Assembly (NCBI GenBank): GCA_037178625.1
Contig: CM074131.1
Coordinates: 248,001 to 312,000 of the forward strand
Origin: Skeletonema tropicum
Lineage: Eukaryota; Bacillariophyta; Thalassiosirophyceae; Thalassiosirales; Thalassiosiraceae
Direction of reading: 5' to 3'
DNA length: 64,000 nt
Under the pieces are notes generated by a model. That model was given only the letters and a program-made list of their open reading frames with translations, made no database searches and was not told the origin of the DNA. Positions 21,734 to 34,581 of this stretch are shown in pieces. The translations under genes and the position numbers were made by a program. Each line of letters begins with the position of its first letter. Position 1 is the stretch's first letter.

Positions 21734-23083
21734 GTTGGAAAGAAGAGAAAATTGTATGCAACCCAATGCAAAACTCTTGCATGTTTCTGCCATAATGCAA
21801 TTGAGTGGTGTACTCTGGTTCAGCGGTATTCAGACAGTCGTGGGTTTTTAGCAAACGTTGGAACTCGAAACGGTATTTGCGAAATCTCATTTCATTCCAC
21901 GCACTGTAAGTATCATGATGTGCAGTACTTAAGTATCTACACGCACAACAAACACAAGCAGCGTACAGAGAACGCCTCTCACTAATAAATAAATACAAAG
22001 TTAATCAGATTAGATATCTACGACAATAATCTGGACCTGCTTAGGTACCACGTACTATACGGTCTTTTGGATGGCCGAAAGGATTGCCAGATAGCAAGAC
22101 GGGTTCTCCCGTAGGAGTAGGAGGCTCTAGCTTCCTGACCTTGGAAGAGTTTGATGAGATGAAATGATAGTAGAGAGTGTATGAGCTTGCAATATTTAGA
22201 GCCTTCGATCACAATCACGCTTTAGGACTATTCGGCATGCAGGCATTGACAAAGCGACATTTTCACAGTTTATCAGACTTTTAGCTCTCCATTGAGTATA
22301 TTTATTTTCTGTTACATATATTTATCACTTTACATCCTGACGTTTCGGCCTTAGTTCGATCGTACTCTCTTGAACGTGAGAATTCAATTCGTTTCGTTCA
22401 CTCGAATCGTGATTCGAACCCTTCTCGTCTTTGAGTTGGAGTCAATTATCGGACCTTCCTAAGGATTCACTTCTTTGTTGCAAATCAAGCCGTGAAAATA
22501 TCGACAGTTCCTACTCATCCTGCACTACCAGCCGGAGACCCTTGCTACTGTTCGTTGAATCAAATGCAAATATTCTGCCGATGGGACATTCAACAAATAC
22601 AAGGCTCTCTTTGTTACCTAAACCTGAGCCCAGACCCAGAAGACAACAAGATTATCAAGGAAGCTAACGACTCGGGAAAAGAGGTTGGCAAAAAGTAGGA
22701 TGGATATTCTTTTTCTAACTAATTGCAATGCTTCGAATGGCCCAAGTCACACACCATCCTCCAGACACTCGATCTCAGTTCAATTCTACTCCGAATGCTA
22801 CTCCTGACATGTACGCTGGTGAAACGAATCTCACCATAGCTAACGAGGGAGCTACTCCTAATGTAACTCAGGACTCCGAGGGAGAAGGCAGACTTTTTTT
22901 GACTCGAGCTTCCGAAGGAGACAATATATTCATCTTCCCACTGTCGCTCCAAACAATCTATACGGAACTCAAACCGTTCCACCTCTTGGCATGCTACAAG
23001 CAAATGCCTTGAACGCTCTCTCTCTTGACTACAAGAATAGACCCTCACTAAAATGGTCATCCTTGAACCCTCCCTTGCACACA
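21734..23083. other. Gene-free region
   Basis: Contains the 3' flank of the ankyrin gene and an inverted copy of a repeat also found after the gap (21984-22049). Around 22020-22220 the minus strand encodes a short peptide-like stretch that may be mobile-element debris. The frame at 22728-23012 overlaps the decayed 3' end of the MORN gene and is not taken as real. Confidence 0.45.
21984..22049 (-). repeat. Family D repeat, inverted relative to 63241-63306
   Basis: On the minus strand this reads GGTACCTAAGCAGGTCCAGA, then TAGATATCTAATCTGATTAA and CTTTGTATTTATTTA, matching 63241-63306 with a small difference in the middle. Weaker similarity (AAAGACCGTA) extends upstream in both. Probably an end of a mobile element. 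Confidence 0.65.
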
Positions 23084-24097
23084 TCACCATTTGCAAATTG
23101 TAGGTTCCCTGCCCATTCTTTTGTCATCCTTCCACTCTCCCTCGTACACTACACCATTTGCATATTTGTAGGTTCCCCGCCCATTCCTCTTGTCATTCTT
23201 ATACTCTCCCTCGTACACTTCACCATTTGCATACTTGTAGGTTCCCTGCCCATTCCTCTTGCCATTCTTATACTCTCCCTCGTACACATTACCACTGACA
23301 AATTTGTAAGTTCCCTGCCCATCCGCCTTGCCATCCTTCCACTCTCCCCCGTAAACTTCACCATTTGAATATTTGTAGGTTCCCTGCCCATTCCACTTGC
23401 CATTCTTGAACTCTCCCTCATACACTTCACCATTTGCAAATTTGTAGGTTCCCTGCCCATTCATCTCGCTATCCTTCCACTCTCCCTCATACACTTCACC
23501 ATTTGAATATTTGTAGGTTCCCCTCCCATTCCTCTTGCCATTCTTATACTCTCCCTCGTGCACACTACCACTGGCAAATTTGTAGGTTCCCTGTCCATTC
23601 ATCTTGTCATCCTTCCACTCCCCCTCATATACCACTCCATTCTCCCATGTCATCTTGCCTTTGCCACTACGCAATCCATTTGCATCAAGCCCCCCAACAT
23701 AATCTCCCCCAATTCTTCCATCACGGAACCTCTTTTTATTTGTTTCCACTGCATATTCTATTGTATGTAATGGTGGGGCCGACGGCGATATTATTGCAGT
23801 TGCAGGAGCAAGGGTGTGATTATTCTCGGGCTTCTCCGGTGCTGTAAAAGCCTGATTTGTTGCACTATTGCAAGTCAAAAGCGGCTGCATAGCTCCAGTT
23901 GAGCCTGGCATAACACATTTCGGGCATTCTTTATGAATGGTCTTCCACACTCCAAAAGGTTTCCTCTTTCGTAGCTGGAGGTAACAATTGGGGCAGTAAC
24001 CATTCTTGATGAGGTCGACCCGAGCACCTTGGTCCGTGAGGATCGGAGCCGGATGTTGCTCATATCTGAGGGGATTGATGTGTATGTTGGCGTTCAT
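23084..24097 (-). CDS. MORN-repeat protein (337 aa)
   Basis: A single-exon frame from ATG at 24097 to a stop at 23084. Residues 1-60 carry two Cys pairs (CPNC and CPKC) that could bind zinc. From about residue 133 the chain is tandem MORN repeats of 23 residues of the type YEGEWKDGKRNGQGTYKYAN; eight or more copies are visible. MORN proteins act as membrane- or cytoskeleton-associated scaffolds. At the C-terminus the last repeat reads DDKRMGREPTICKW because one base is missing compared with the other copies; a second missing base follows a few codons later. The original protein probably extended by about 30 residues. The DNA repeat unit is 69 bp and the copies are very alike, suggesting recent expansion. 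Confidence 0.8.
   Translation of the reverse strand: MNANIHINPLRYEQHPAPILTDQGARVDLIKNGYCPNCYLQLRKRKPFGVWKTIHKECPKCVMPGSTGAMQPLLTCNSATNQAFTAPEKPENNHTLAPATAIISPSAPPLHTIEYAVETNKKRFRDGRIGGDYVGGLDANGLRSGKGKMTWENGVVYEGEWKDDKMNGQGTYKFASGSVHEGEYKNGKRNGRGTYKYSNGEVYEGEWKDSEMNGQGTYKFANGEVYEGEFKNGKWNGQGTYKYSNGEVYGGEWKDGKADGQGTYKFVSGNVYEGEYKNGKRNGQGTYKYANGEVYEGEYKNDKRNGRGTYKYANGVVYEGEWKDDKRMGREPTICKW
23094..23640 (-). repeat. 69-bp tandem repeats encoding MORN units
   Basis: About eight near-identical 69-bp units, each with the complement of GGCAGGGAACCTACAA and of GAGTGGAAGGATG or a close variant. They overlap the MORN coding sequence and are its repeat units at the DNA level. Confidence 0.8.
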
Positions 24098-24816
24098 CTG
24101 TAAACCTGCAGTTATTCATAAGTATTTCTCGCTATTGCAATAGTTCGTGCGTGGGCAAGTGCCAACGGAACGTAACCGAGCACCATGCTTTTGCTATTAT
24201 TCTGTCGTGTACGACTTGAAGCAAGAAGGAATGGGTTGACTGTAAGAAGTATTGTAGTCGGCCGGTTCGTTTGTTTTTTTTGTGTGTGGGGCTTTATATG
24301 TTATTTCCGTGCAACGGTAAACTACGTATCACTGGTATTGTGAAGAAGAAAAGCATCTGTGAACGGGATTTTTTGTACAGGTGCTACGATAAGGCGCCTC
24401 CTATGAGCTTTTTTTTCCCGCCCGTAACGGTCATTTTACTGGCCAGAAAGAGCCGGTAACTGCCGCTGATCGTGCCAAACAACCATGCCGTCCTATTGAG
24501 CTTTATGTGCATTCCCAATTCCCACAATAACTCCCGCCCTTTTTGCCACAATCAACAACGCACGACACACAACAAAGACACCCACACCATGCCTTCCTGT
24601 TAATATGAACGACAAAGCCCCTTCACTACCAACTATATAACTCACATTAAAATGACATTTCTGTATTTGTCGACACTACTATTTATCTTAGATATTTAAT
24701 AAGCATCTAATAACTCGACTTTGGAAATAACACATATCTTATGCATGATTAGAGCTAACTCAATCAGTTGTTACCTGCAACACCCTCTTCATTTTTCTGT
24801 TCTTCCTTCAAAGTCT
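24098..24816. repeat. Gene-free stretch with family A repeat copy 3 (24285-24367)
   Basis: The block TTATTTCCGTGCAACGGTAA at 24301-24320 and the following ACTACG...AAGAAAAGCATCTGTG match the repeats at 2349 and 7582. The rest is promoter and leader for the flanking minus-strand genes or plain spacer. Confidence 0.55.
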
Positions 24817-25411
24817 TCAACTCCGATCGCTTCTCTCGTAGCGCTCAATAACTGCACTCAGATTACGACGTAAATCACTGAGCATCTTCTTCACCTTATC
24901 AGGTGTCATGGAATACTCTCCCTTCTTGCAATGAATAGCTTCAGGATAGCCCAAGCTGGGGTACGGTCCCACAGTAACTTCCACATTCTCATCATTGAAC
25001 TTTGTTGAGATCATTAAACTTGCTCGATGGCGTCTCTCCAGCGTCCAATTCCTCCCTGCTTGGCGACTCTTGAGATTGCCAGTAGGCCCTATACACCTCA
25101 GGATCGTTGAATAGACCTACAAAACGAAGTCTGTCTTCAGCAGTTTGATGGCAATTTTTGGCTCCATCTTTTTCTGCTTTCTTGAGGCGGAGATGCTCAA
25201 TCAACTCTTTTACCTTTTTCTCGACGTAGGCAATGTCCTTCGCATTATCGAGGGGTGTGAACATCCCCTTAATTGCATCCTTGCTAGTGTTATACCGGCA
25301 TGCCCTCCGCAACCACTTCGCCTGGCACGCCAGTTCCCCCGTTGTCGTCGCCACTTGATGCCAGGAGATTGGCAGTGGCAAGAGAGTCGTTGTCGTTGAT
25401 GTTTGATGACA
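24817..25411 (-). pseudogene. Frameshifted hypothetical gene, possibly from a multicopy family
   Basis: Starting at an ATG near 25411 the minus strand reads MSSNINDNDSLATANLLASS, then stops. A second frame carries RYNTSKDAIKGMFTPLDN, KKVKELIEHLRLKKAEKDG, LRFVGLFNDPEVYRAYWQSQ and ESPSREELDAGE. A third continues NDENVEVTVGPYPSLGYPEA and MLSDLRRNLSAVIERYE. The change between the last two coincides with an imperfect 19-nt tandem duplication (AAGTTTAATGATCTCAACA / AAGTTCAATGAT at about 25000-25030). The central block is helical and charged. I do not recognise a named domain. Two frame breaks mean the copy is likely dead. Confidence 0.4.
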
Positions 25412-25869
25412 TAGTAGATGTTTTTGATGTGTTTGATTGATGTTCGTGTTGTGATCTTATTTAATTTATGAGGGCATGAACTTTCACCAATGAACCATTG
25501 GCACGACCCTTGCTGAGAAGATCTTGCATTCTTATCGTGTGAATTAATCTTGCAGCATGGTTGTCGTGGCGTGCAGCATGGCAGATTATTTATTTATTGG
25601 TTGTTTGAATTTTGAATTTGAAATTGATGGCACGACAAAAACTTCGAGAAAGGGGCTGAAGCGGGAGGCTTTTGCACGACCCACTGGGAGTTTCCCGCTG
25701 GGTCAGCCTGGCCTGGACCAAGCCAAAAATCCCGCTTTGTGGCGGTTAAATTGTCGTTATGAACCGTTAAGGCGGGAAATAAAAGCTCAATATATAGGAG
25801 GCGCCTAAGTAGTGTGACGCCTACCTACGCTAAAATGACTTACATATGTCATAGGCTTAGCTTGTGGAG
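25412..25869. other. Gene-free region
   Basis: Low-complexity and AT-rich; the plus-strand frame at 25557-25808 has no recognisable domain. Nothing further is supported. Confidence 0.4.
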
Positions 25870-25990
25870 TACGGATATCTACACGCGTGCTACTAGAGGG
25901 CACGACATGGAGAGGACAACAGAAGGAGAAGAAGACAAGTGAGCTAGCTTACAGGCTACACTACGGACCATGACAGACCAGATCCTGGCA
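25870..25990 (+). repeat. 121-bp direct repeat, left copy
   Basis: Identical to 28381-28500 except for one extra A. It starts TACGGATATCTACACGCG and ends CAGACCAGATCCTGGCA. The pair flanks the 2.4-kb block holding the zinc-finger gene. It lacks the TG...CA ends of an LTR. Confidence 0.85.
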
Positions 25991-26365
25991 CCACCCCACA
26001 CTTGAGAGCTCAGGTGAAACGAGGCTCAAGTGGAGAAAGAAGAAACACAGGAGATGTGTGTCAGGGAAGAAGAACAGAAGCCGAAGAAGCTCAAAAAAAG
26101 GACTAACAAATCTCTTTCGAAAAAGAAAAACAGAAGCTTAGAATCATCCAAAAGAGATGGAATCAAAGTGTGCTCCAAAATGGTTTACCCCAAAGGGTCA
26201 TATCCGAGTACTCCGAGAAGAAGAGTAAACCATGGGTTTGCAGAGAATAAATATCAACGTTGTTTGGTTGAAGACGGCCCAATACGATCCCACTTATAAG
26301 ACGTAACAGATAGTAAAACCCAATACGAACCTCTGCGCAAAATAGGTGTATGGTTGTTGATGGTA

Positions 26366-27496
26366 TTAATCAGGGTGTGATGCAGCTCCCCAGGCTCGAT
26401 CTTTGAAGAAATCAAGCATAACAGTAACAATTGCAACCATCTTGTCCAAAATCTTGGGTGAGAGAAACGATTTATCGACGGCAACGTATGTTTCTGCTGG
26501 GAGTTGCTGGAGGGCAGATTGTAACTGAGATAGGAGGTCAGATACATGTTGAAGCGGATAGGGATTTTGAGGTAGATTGGCATCGGCGGCTGAGACAGGT
26601 GGTGTCTCATCCGTCGAAGGTACCCTATCCTTCTGGCGTCCCAAGCCGTTGGTATTTGATGAGTTGGGACGGTGTGTTGTTGAGGAAGGTTGAGCGGGTG
26701 ATGGGGTGGGTGAACAAGGATTTCGAGGAAGAACAGCATCTACAGGAGAGACGGGTGCGGTCTCGACCGTAGATGTTACCTTGTCCAAACATCTCGTCTC
26801 ACCATGCACATGGAGGAGGTGGGCCTCCAAGTCTTTCTGATAATGAAAGAATGCAGGGCAGTGTCTGCACCCCTCTGTTGGATGTTTGACTTGGCAGAGG
26901 GATGTGAGACGAGATGTGGGTGAGGAAGTCGACGAAGACTCCCTATTTCGTGGAGGAGGACGAATGCAACGTTTGTAGCGCTTCCGCCTCTTCTTCTTCT
27001 TTGTGGGAAGGGTAGGAAGAGGAAGGCCACGGTGGCGGAATGCATGAGTTTCTTCTGCTGTTGGGTAGCGTTGCATTCGTGGACTAGGTGGTGTTGAATT
27101 ATTGTTTGATGGTGCGGGTGCCGGGCTCTTAATTCTGCCAGTAGAGGCTAATTCCTTTGCATAAGAAGAAGCCCCCCGACATAATTGTTTGGTATGAGAC
27201 CGACGACAGAGGTGGCGATTGATGTTTCGAATAAATACTCTTCTGGTGAGCCATCTCTGTAATGTGATGGAGGCGGCCTCCTCCTGAATCGCTCGACGCT
27301 TAGCCTCTCGGAAATATGAGTTCCTTGGGGCATGGCGCGGGTCCCAATCTGAATATGTATGGGTTATCAGGATCGGGAGGAGGGGTTGTTGTAACGGTAG
27401 ACCGCCTCGTAATTGTTGTTGTTGTTTCCGCTGCAGGCAATGGAGATAATGGACTGAAGGATGTTGAAATATTTGGCACATGTTCATCAGCAGCAT
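26366..27496 (-). CDS. Hypothetical protein with IQ-like motif and one C2H2 zinc finger
   Basis: A 376-residue frame from ATG at 27496. A basic helical stretch AIQEEAASITLQRWLTRRVF (about 69-88) looks like an IQ motif, which binds calmodulin. A single C2H2 finger follows: Cys210, Cys213, His226, His231 in CRHCPAFFHYQKDLEAHLLH. Between them is a very basic run (KKKKRRKRYKR) that could be a nuclear signal. The C-terminal 60 residues are helical. The N-terminal 50 residues are Gln-rich and less convincing; another frame at 27300-27686 (Pro/Thr-rich) may be the true upstream part, which would need an intron or a frameshift near 27340. The family is unknown; a regulatory or mobile-element-carried protein is possible. 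Confidence 0.45.
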   Translation of the reverse strand: MLLMNMCQIFQHPSVHYLHCLQRKQQQQLRGGLPLQQPLLPILITHTYSDWDPRHAPRNSYFREAKRRAIQEEAASITLQRWLTRRVFIRNINRHLCRRSHTKQLCRGASSYAKELASTGRIKSPAPAPSNNNSTPPSPRMQRYPTAEETHAFRHRGLPLPTLPTKKKKRRKRYKRCIRPPPRNRESSSTSSPTSRLTSLCQVKHPTEGCRHCPAFFHYQKDLEAHLLHVHGETRCLDKVTSTVETAPVSPVDAVLPRNPCSPTPSPAQPSSTTHRPNSSNTNGLGRQKDRVPSTDETPPVSAADANLPQNPYPLQHVSDLLSQLQSALQQLPAETYVAVDKSFLSPKILDKMVAIVTVMLDFFKDRAWGAASHPD

Positions 27497-27758
27497 CTTC
27501 CCCCGAAGATAGGATAGCAGGCGTAGGCAACCCTCTCACTATGTGACCGGGTTGTTGCTTCCGTGGAGGACAGATTGGTAGGGCAACTGTTGAAGAACAT
27601 GTTGATTGCAGCGGAACCAACGGTTCCACCGAGGGCGGGACCACTTCCCCGAGGCTGGTGAAGCAGTAGTCACGGATCTCTGCCAAGCGTTTAGGAATTA
27701 GCTCATATAACGAACGAGGGCATATTCGTATTTACATGCGCGGCTCTTCGCAACATAA

Positions 27759-28019
27759 TCATGCTGACATGCCACTCGGCCAGTCTGTGATAATCACAGA
27801 GTTATACCCCGGTGGATAAAGCCCCCTCGAAGCTAGTTGCAAGGCGGCGGTGACATACCTGTGTTTGTCGTCATCGTCCATCCAGGTGTATCTGGCAAGG
27901 TATGTGGTGTTAATATAATCCGCCATCCGCTGTTCTTGTTCCATCATGTAGACACGAGGGGAAGAACAGTCGGCCGGTGGATGCCATAATAAATGGCGTT
28001 GTTGGTCCGACCCCTCCAT
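27759..28019 (-). CDS. Possible upstream exon of the zinc-finger gene (86 aa)
   Basis: An ATG-started frame with protein-like composition: EQRMADYINTTYLARYTWMD, then DDKHRYVTAALQLASRGLYP. It points the same way as the zinc-finger gene 260 bp downstream, with a Pro/Thr-rich open frame between them (27300-27686). A splice GTGGCATG...TTGGCAG would join it in frame to IRDYCFTSLGEVV of that frame. It may equally be a separate short gene. Confidence 0.35.
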   Translation of the reverse strand: MEGSDQQRHLLWHPPADCSSPRVYMMEQEQRMADYINTTYLARYTWMDDDDKHRYVTAALQLASRGLYPPGYNSVIITDWPSGMSA

Positions 28020-28380
28020 AATAATTAATAGTTGAAGTATTAATAATTATTATTGTCACCACCCCAGAATCAGATAATGCGGTAGTAATAATGCGAAGCG
28101 GGTCGATTGAAAATCGGGAGGAGGGTGGGGAATAAAGGCCGGCAATAATATTACCTGCCCGACAGCCTATTGTTGATAGCTGTTATCGTCTTCTACTATT
28201 CCAATAGAAAACGCTCGTTGCTGACCAATAATAATAATTGGTTGCACCACCGCCGAGTTGATGATGTCTATCGTGGTCGCTACGAGGCTACGGCTGATGT
28301 CACCACCGTCTCCCCCCCGTAATGCTAGTGGGATTGCAAGGGTCTTCCTCTCAACGCTAAGGCGTTAAGGCGACATAACC

Positions 28381-28500
28381 TACGGATATCTACACGCGTG
28401 CTACTAGAGGGCACGACATGGAGAGGACAACAGAAGGAGAAGAAGACAGTGAGCTAGCTTACAGGCTACACTACGGACCATGACAGACCAGATCCTGGCA
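28381..28500 (+). repeat. 120-bp direct repeat, right copy
   Basis: Same sequence as 25870-25990 minus one A (GAAGACAGTGAG here, GAAGACAAGTGAG there). After the repeat the two loci differ at once. See the left copy. Confidence 0.85.
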
Positions 28501-29032
28501 TGGAGAATGGCGAAATCGATCGGTACTGTACGCAAGATTAATTGAGTTTGTTTCCGCAACAACGCGGAATGGATATAATTTTCTTTCTGCTGAGCTATGA
28601 GATTAGAATCTGTGTGTCGTCATGTTTAGTCATGTTCATATATTATATAGATGGTCGGTGTTAACGATATGTAACAAACAGAGTTGACTTCTCCACGTAT
28701 ATGTAGGTGATTGCAATATCACGAGCGGCATTCCTCATTATCACACAGTACAATGCTTCTTTCGCGCTCTTACAAAAGGAGGGAATCCTCGCATCCTGGC
28801 TGCACCAGGCTCCTCAGGGAAAAGGAGGAATGTGCTGGACACATAGGCAGGGTTAGGCAGACGAAACTACAAGTAGCATTCCATTGTTTTGACCTTTGAA
28901 TAGATCAACCATCGAAGATAGTCGGTGAAGAAAATACTCTATCGGATCTTCTTCCTCATCTTGACTCAAGAGATCGTTTTCAACAGTACGATATAGTTCT
29001 GCCCTAGCTTATATTTATTCCCTTTTTTAGGC
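28501..29032. other. Gene-free spacer and 3' flank of the chaperonin gene
   Basis: No gene or repeat is supported; the last part (about 28900-29032) is likely 3' UTR of the minus-strand chaperonin gene. Confidence 0.45.
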
Positions 29033-32472
<3,440 letters not shown>

Positions 32473-32481
32473 GGGGCAAGC

Positions 32482-33096
32482 CACCCTACATAGGATCTTC
32501 TGTCACATGTGGGAGTCCTCTTCAGAGGGACTCTGCACATGTGCAGAGACCCTACCATTTTTTACAGATTTAGTTGAGGGGCATCTAACAAATTACTAGT
32601 TGTTTGAGGAGCACAATTTACATGTTATGTACATGAAAAAAATAGTGACCACAACAATCAACCAATAAACAATGGATCTTAACGCAATAAACAATATAAT
32701 AGCTTTATACTATCATAAATAACAGTTTGCGCCTATATTTATCAAAGGGAATCATGGAGGGGGAGTGAAATGGATGTCATCACATTATCATGTAAATCTA
32801 CTAGCAAAATAATAAATATTTTTTTTATGGAGTGAGCTCAACAGCTGCAGCAGAAAGCCGCAGCACTTTTATTCAGATAGGTATTATGTACAATTTAAGC
32901 TATTGGTCGCCGTTATTGGTGCTGTGTAGGCGATGACATTGACATGGCGCAAATCGGCCGTAAGAGAGGTTTTGACGGCATGTTGCACGCAAACCCTCGG
33001 CGCAGTTTTTTGCTAAAAAATGCTAAGGTCTCTGCACATGTGCAGAGTCCCTCTGAAGAGGACTCCCACATGTGACAGAAGATCCTATGTAGGGTG
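32482..33096. mobile_element. MITE with ~68-bp terminal inverted repeats and 9-bp target duplication (Mutator-like)
   Basis: The left end CACCCTACATAGGATCTTCT and the right end AGAAGATCCTATGTAGGGTG are exact complements, and the match continues for about 68 bp on each side (to about 32550 and from about 33028), including a palindromic CACATGTG. The 9-mer GGGGCAAGC flanks the element on both sides (32473-32481 and 33097-33105). A 9-bp duplication with long terminal inverted repeats is the signature of Mutator-type transposons. The 480-bp centre is AT-rich with no transposase, so the copy needs an enzyme from elsewhere. Related end sequence occurs at about 44030-44097. Confidence 0.88.
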
Positions 33097-33360
33097 GGGG
33101 CAAGCTATAAGCCTTCTGCGAGGAGAAGATGCCCATCTCTTCAACCTCGACCCGTGAAAATCACTCATTTCACCACGCACGCCACGCTCCATCTAATTAC
33201 TTATGCACAACATGTGTGCATGAATCTACCAGCAGCTACCAGCTGCAGGCTGCAGCGCAGTGCTCTACATAGTAAACCTGGAGTAGATGATATTATTGAG
33301 GTGATACCATGATAAAAGCGCTATCCCTTCTTTCATCGACTGTATTTCATTCAGGGTTGC

Positions 33361-34581
33361 ATGATTATCACGCGACACCTCATGTTTCGGCCACCGCTTG
33401 AGGCAGCTCTTCTTCTTGCCATTGTCTCCTCTTCTGCAGTCAGCGCATTTAGCGTCGTAAAAACACCACGACCTATCCAAAAAGGCAGTCTTCAATCATC
33501 GAATAATAACGATGTTGATCTTTGGACTGCAGATTGTGATGTCAGTCCATTGCAGTGGTCATCGTCAACATTACCGCTGCCAGAGTACGCTGACAATCCA
33601 TCGATAGCAGAGAGAGCAGCACGCGCCATGATGTCGACAACTAACGAGCCAAAACCAAGACCCGCTGCCCTTCAAAATCGTTGTTTCGTAAACTTGGACA
33701 CATTTAACAACGGCCGATGCAAGGCCCAATGGCTCCACGTCGATCCACCAGTCTTGATAGTCGACAACTTCCTCACAGAACAAGAATGTAATGACATCCT
33801 ACGAATCACAGTCTCTCCCCCACCAGCTGGGGCGGGAAGAGTCATCAAATTAGAATCAACACTGAGTGAATCCAACAAGTCAAATCATCCTGACACTGCA
33901 GTGAGACGTTCGACTACGTGGTATGTACGATATGGGGCGCGACAAGTAGCTCCTCTGCTTCGTGGCTTGATGCAATTAATGCCAGATATTCAATTGGAAC
34001 AGACAGAAGAAGTGCAACTTGTTCAATACATGGGAGAAGGACAGGGGTTTGGATGGCATGAGGATGTGTTGAGTGAAAAAGAAGCAATTGAAACTGGTGG
34101 GCAACGAATTGCGACACTGTTAGTTTATTTGGACGAATGTCAAGATGGTCGTACGTTGTTTCGTGATTTACAAGGGAAAGATGGGAAGCGTCTAGGTGTA
34201 TCGCCCAAGAAAGGACGGGCATTGCTCTTCTTTCCTGCAATAACTGCTTCTACTTCGTCTCAAGATGGAGCTGACGCTCGCGATAGCAGCAATGAAGATG
34301 TTGTGTTGGCATCTTCGTTGACTACTGATGAGGAAGACGATAATGCCTTTGGAAATGTCTATTTTGATAACAAAAGAGCGGATCATCGAACGACACATGC
34401 TGGTGAGCCACCGATGGGAAAGAATGGACAGAAGCATATTGCACAGTTGTGGATTCATAGTGGGATGCATACTCCGGTGGCGTTTGGGGAGGGGCTGAAT
34501 CCTCATCCTAAGCTGAGACAGTCTCCGTTCCCGCAACCAATTCGTCCGCCGGGCCAATTTTTTAGTGATAGACCTCCATGA
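33361..34581 (+). CDS. 2-oxoglutarate/Fe(II) oxygenase, prolyl 4-hydroxylase-like, plastid-type presequence
   Basis: A single-exon gene of 406 residues. The N-terminus has a hydrophobic core ALLLAIVSSSAVSAF ending in an Ala29-Phe30 junction, the motif of secondary-plastid targeting, so a plastid location is inferred. The catalytic domain is about 128-372: VLIVDNFLTEQECNDIL opens it, as in prolyl 4-hydroxylases; the iron triad is His233-x-Asp235 (GWHED) and His346 (TTHAGEP), with Lys358 in the position that holds 2-oxoglutarate (NGQKHIAQLWIH). RIATLLVYLDEC and GRALLFFPA are the usual core strands. An acidic insert (about 298-328) lies between strands. Such enzymes hydroxylate prolines or other side chains; the substrate here is unknown. 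Confidence 0.82.
   Translation: MIITRHLMFRPPLEAALLLAIVSSSAVSAFSVVKTPRPIQKGSLQSSNNNDVDLWTADCDVSPLQWSSSTLPLPEYADNPSIAERAARAMMSTTNEPKPRPAALQNRCFVNLDTFNNGRCKAQWLHVDPPVLIVDNFLTEQECNDILRITVSPPPAGAGRVIKLESTLSESNKSNHPDTAVRRSTTWYVRYGARQVAPLLRGLMQLMPDIQLEQTEEVQLVQYMGEGQGFGWHEDVLSEKEAIETGGQRIATLLVYLDECQDGRTLFRDLQGKDGKRLGVSPKKGRALLFFPAITASTSSQDGADARDSSNEDVVLASSLTTDEEDDNAFGNVYFDNKRADHRTTHAGEPPMGKNGQKHIAQLWIHSGMHTPVAFGEGLNPHPKLRQSPFPQPIRPPGQFFSDRPP

Noticed and set aside
22400..22450. GATTCGAACCC motif considered as a tRNA T-loop
   Set aside because: No matching acceptor, D or anticodon arms could be folded on either strand.
26254..26739. 161-codon minus-strand frame overlapping the zinc-finger gene
   Set aside because: The other frame holds the zinc finger and IQ-like motif; this one has neither.
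25870..28500. Direct repeats considered as LTRs of a small retrotransposon
   Set aside because: They do not begin TG and end CA, no primer site follows, and flanks show no target duplication.
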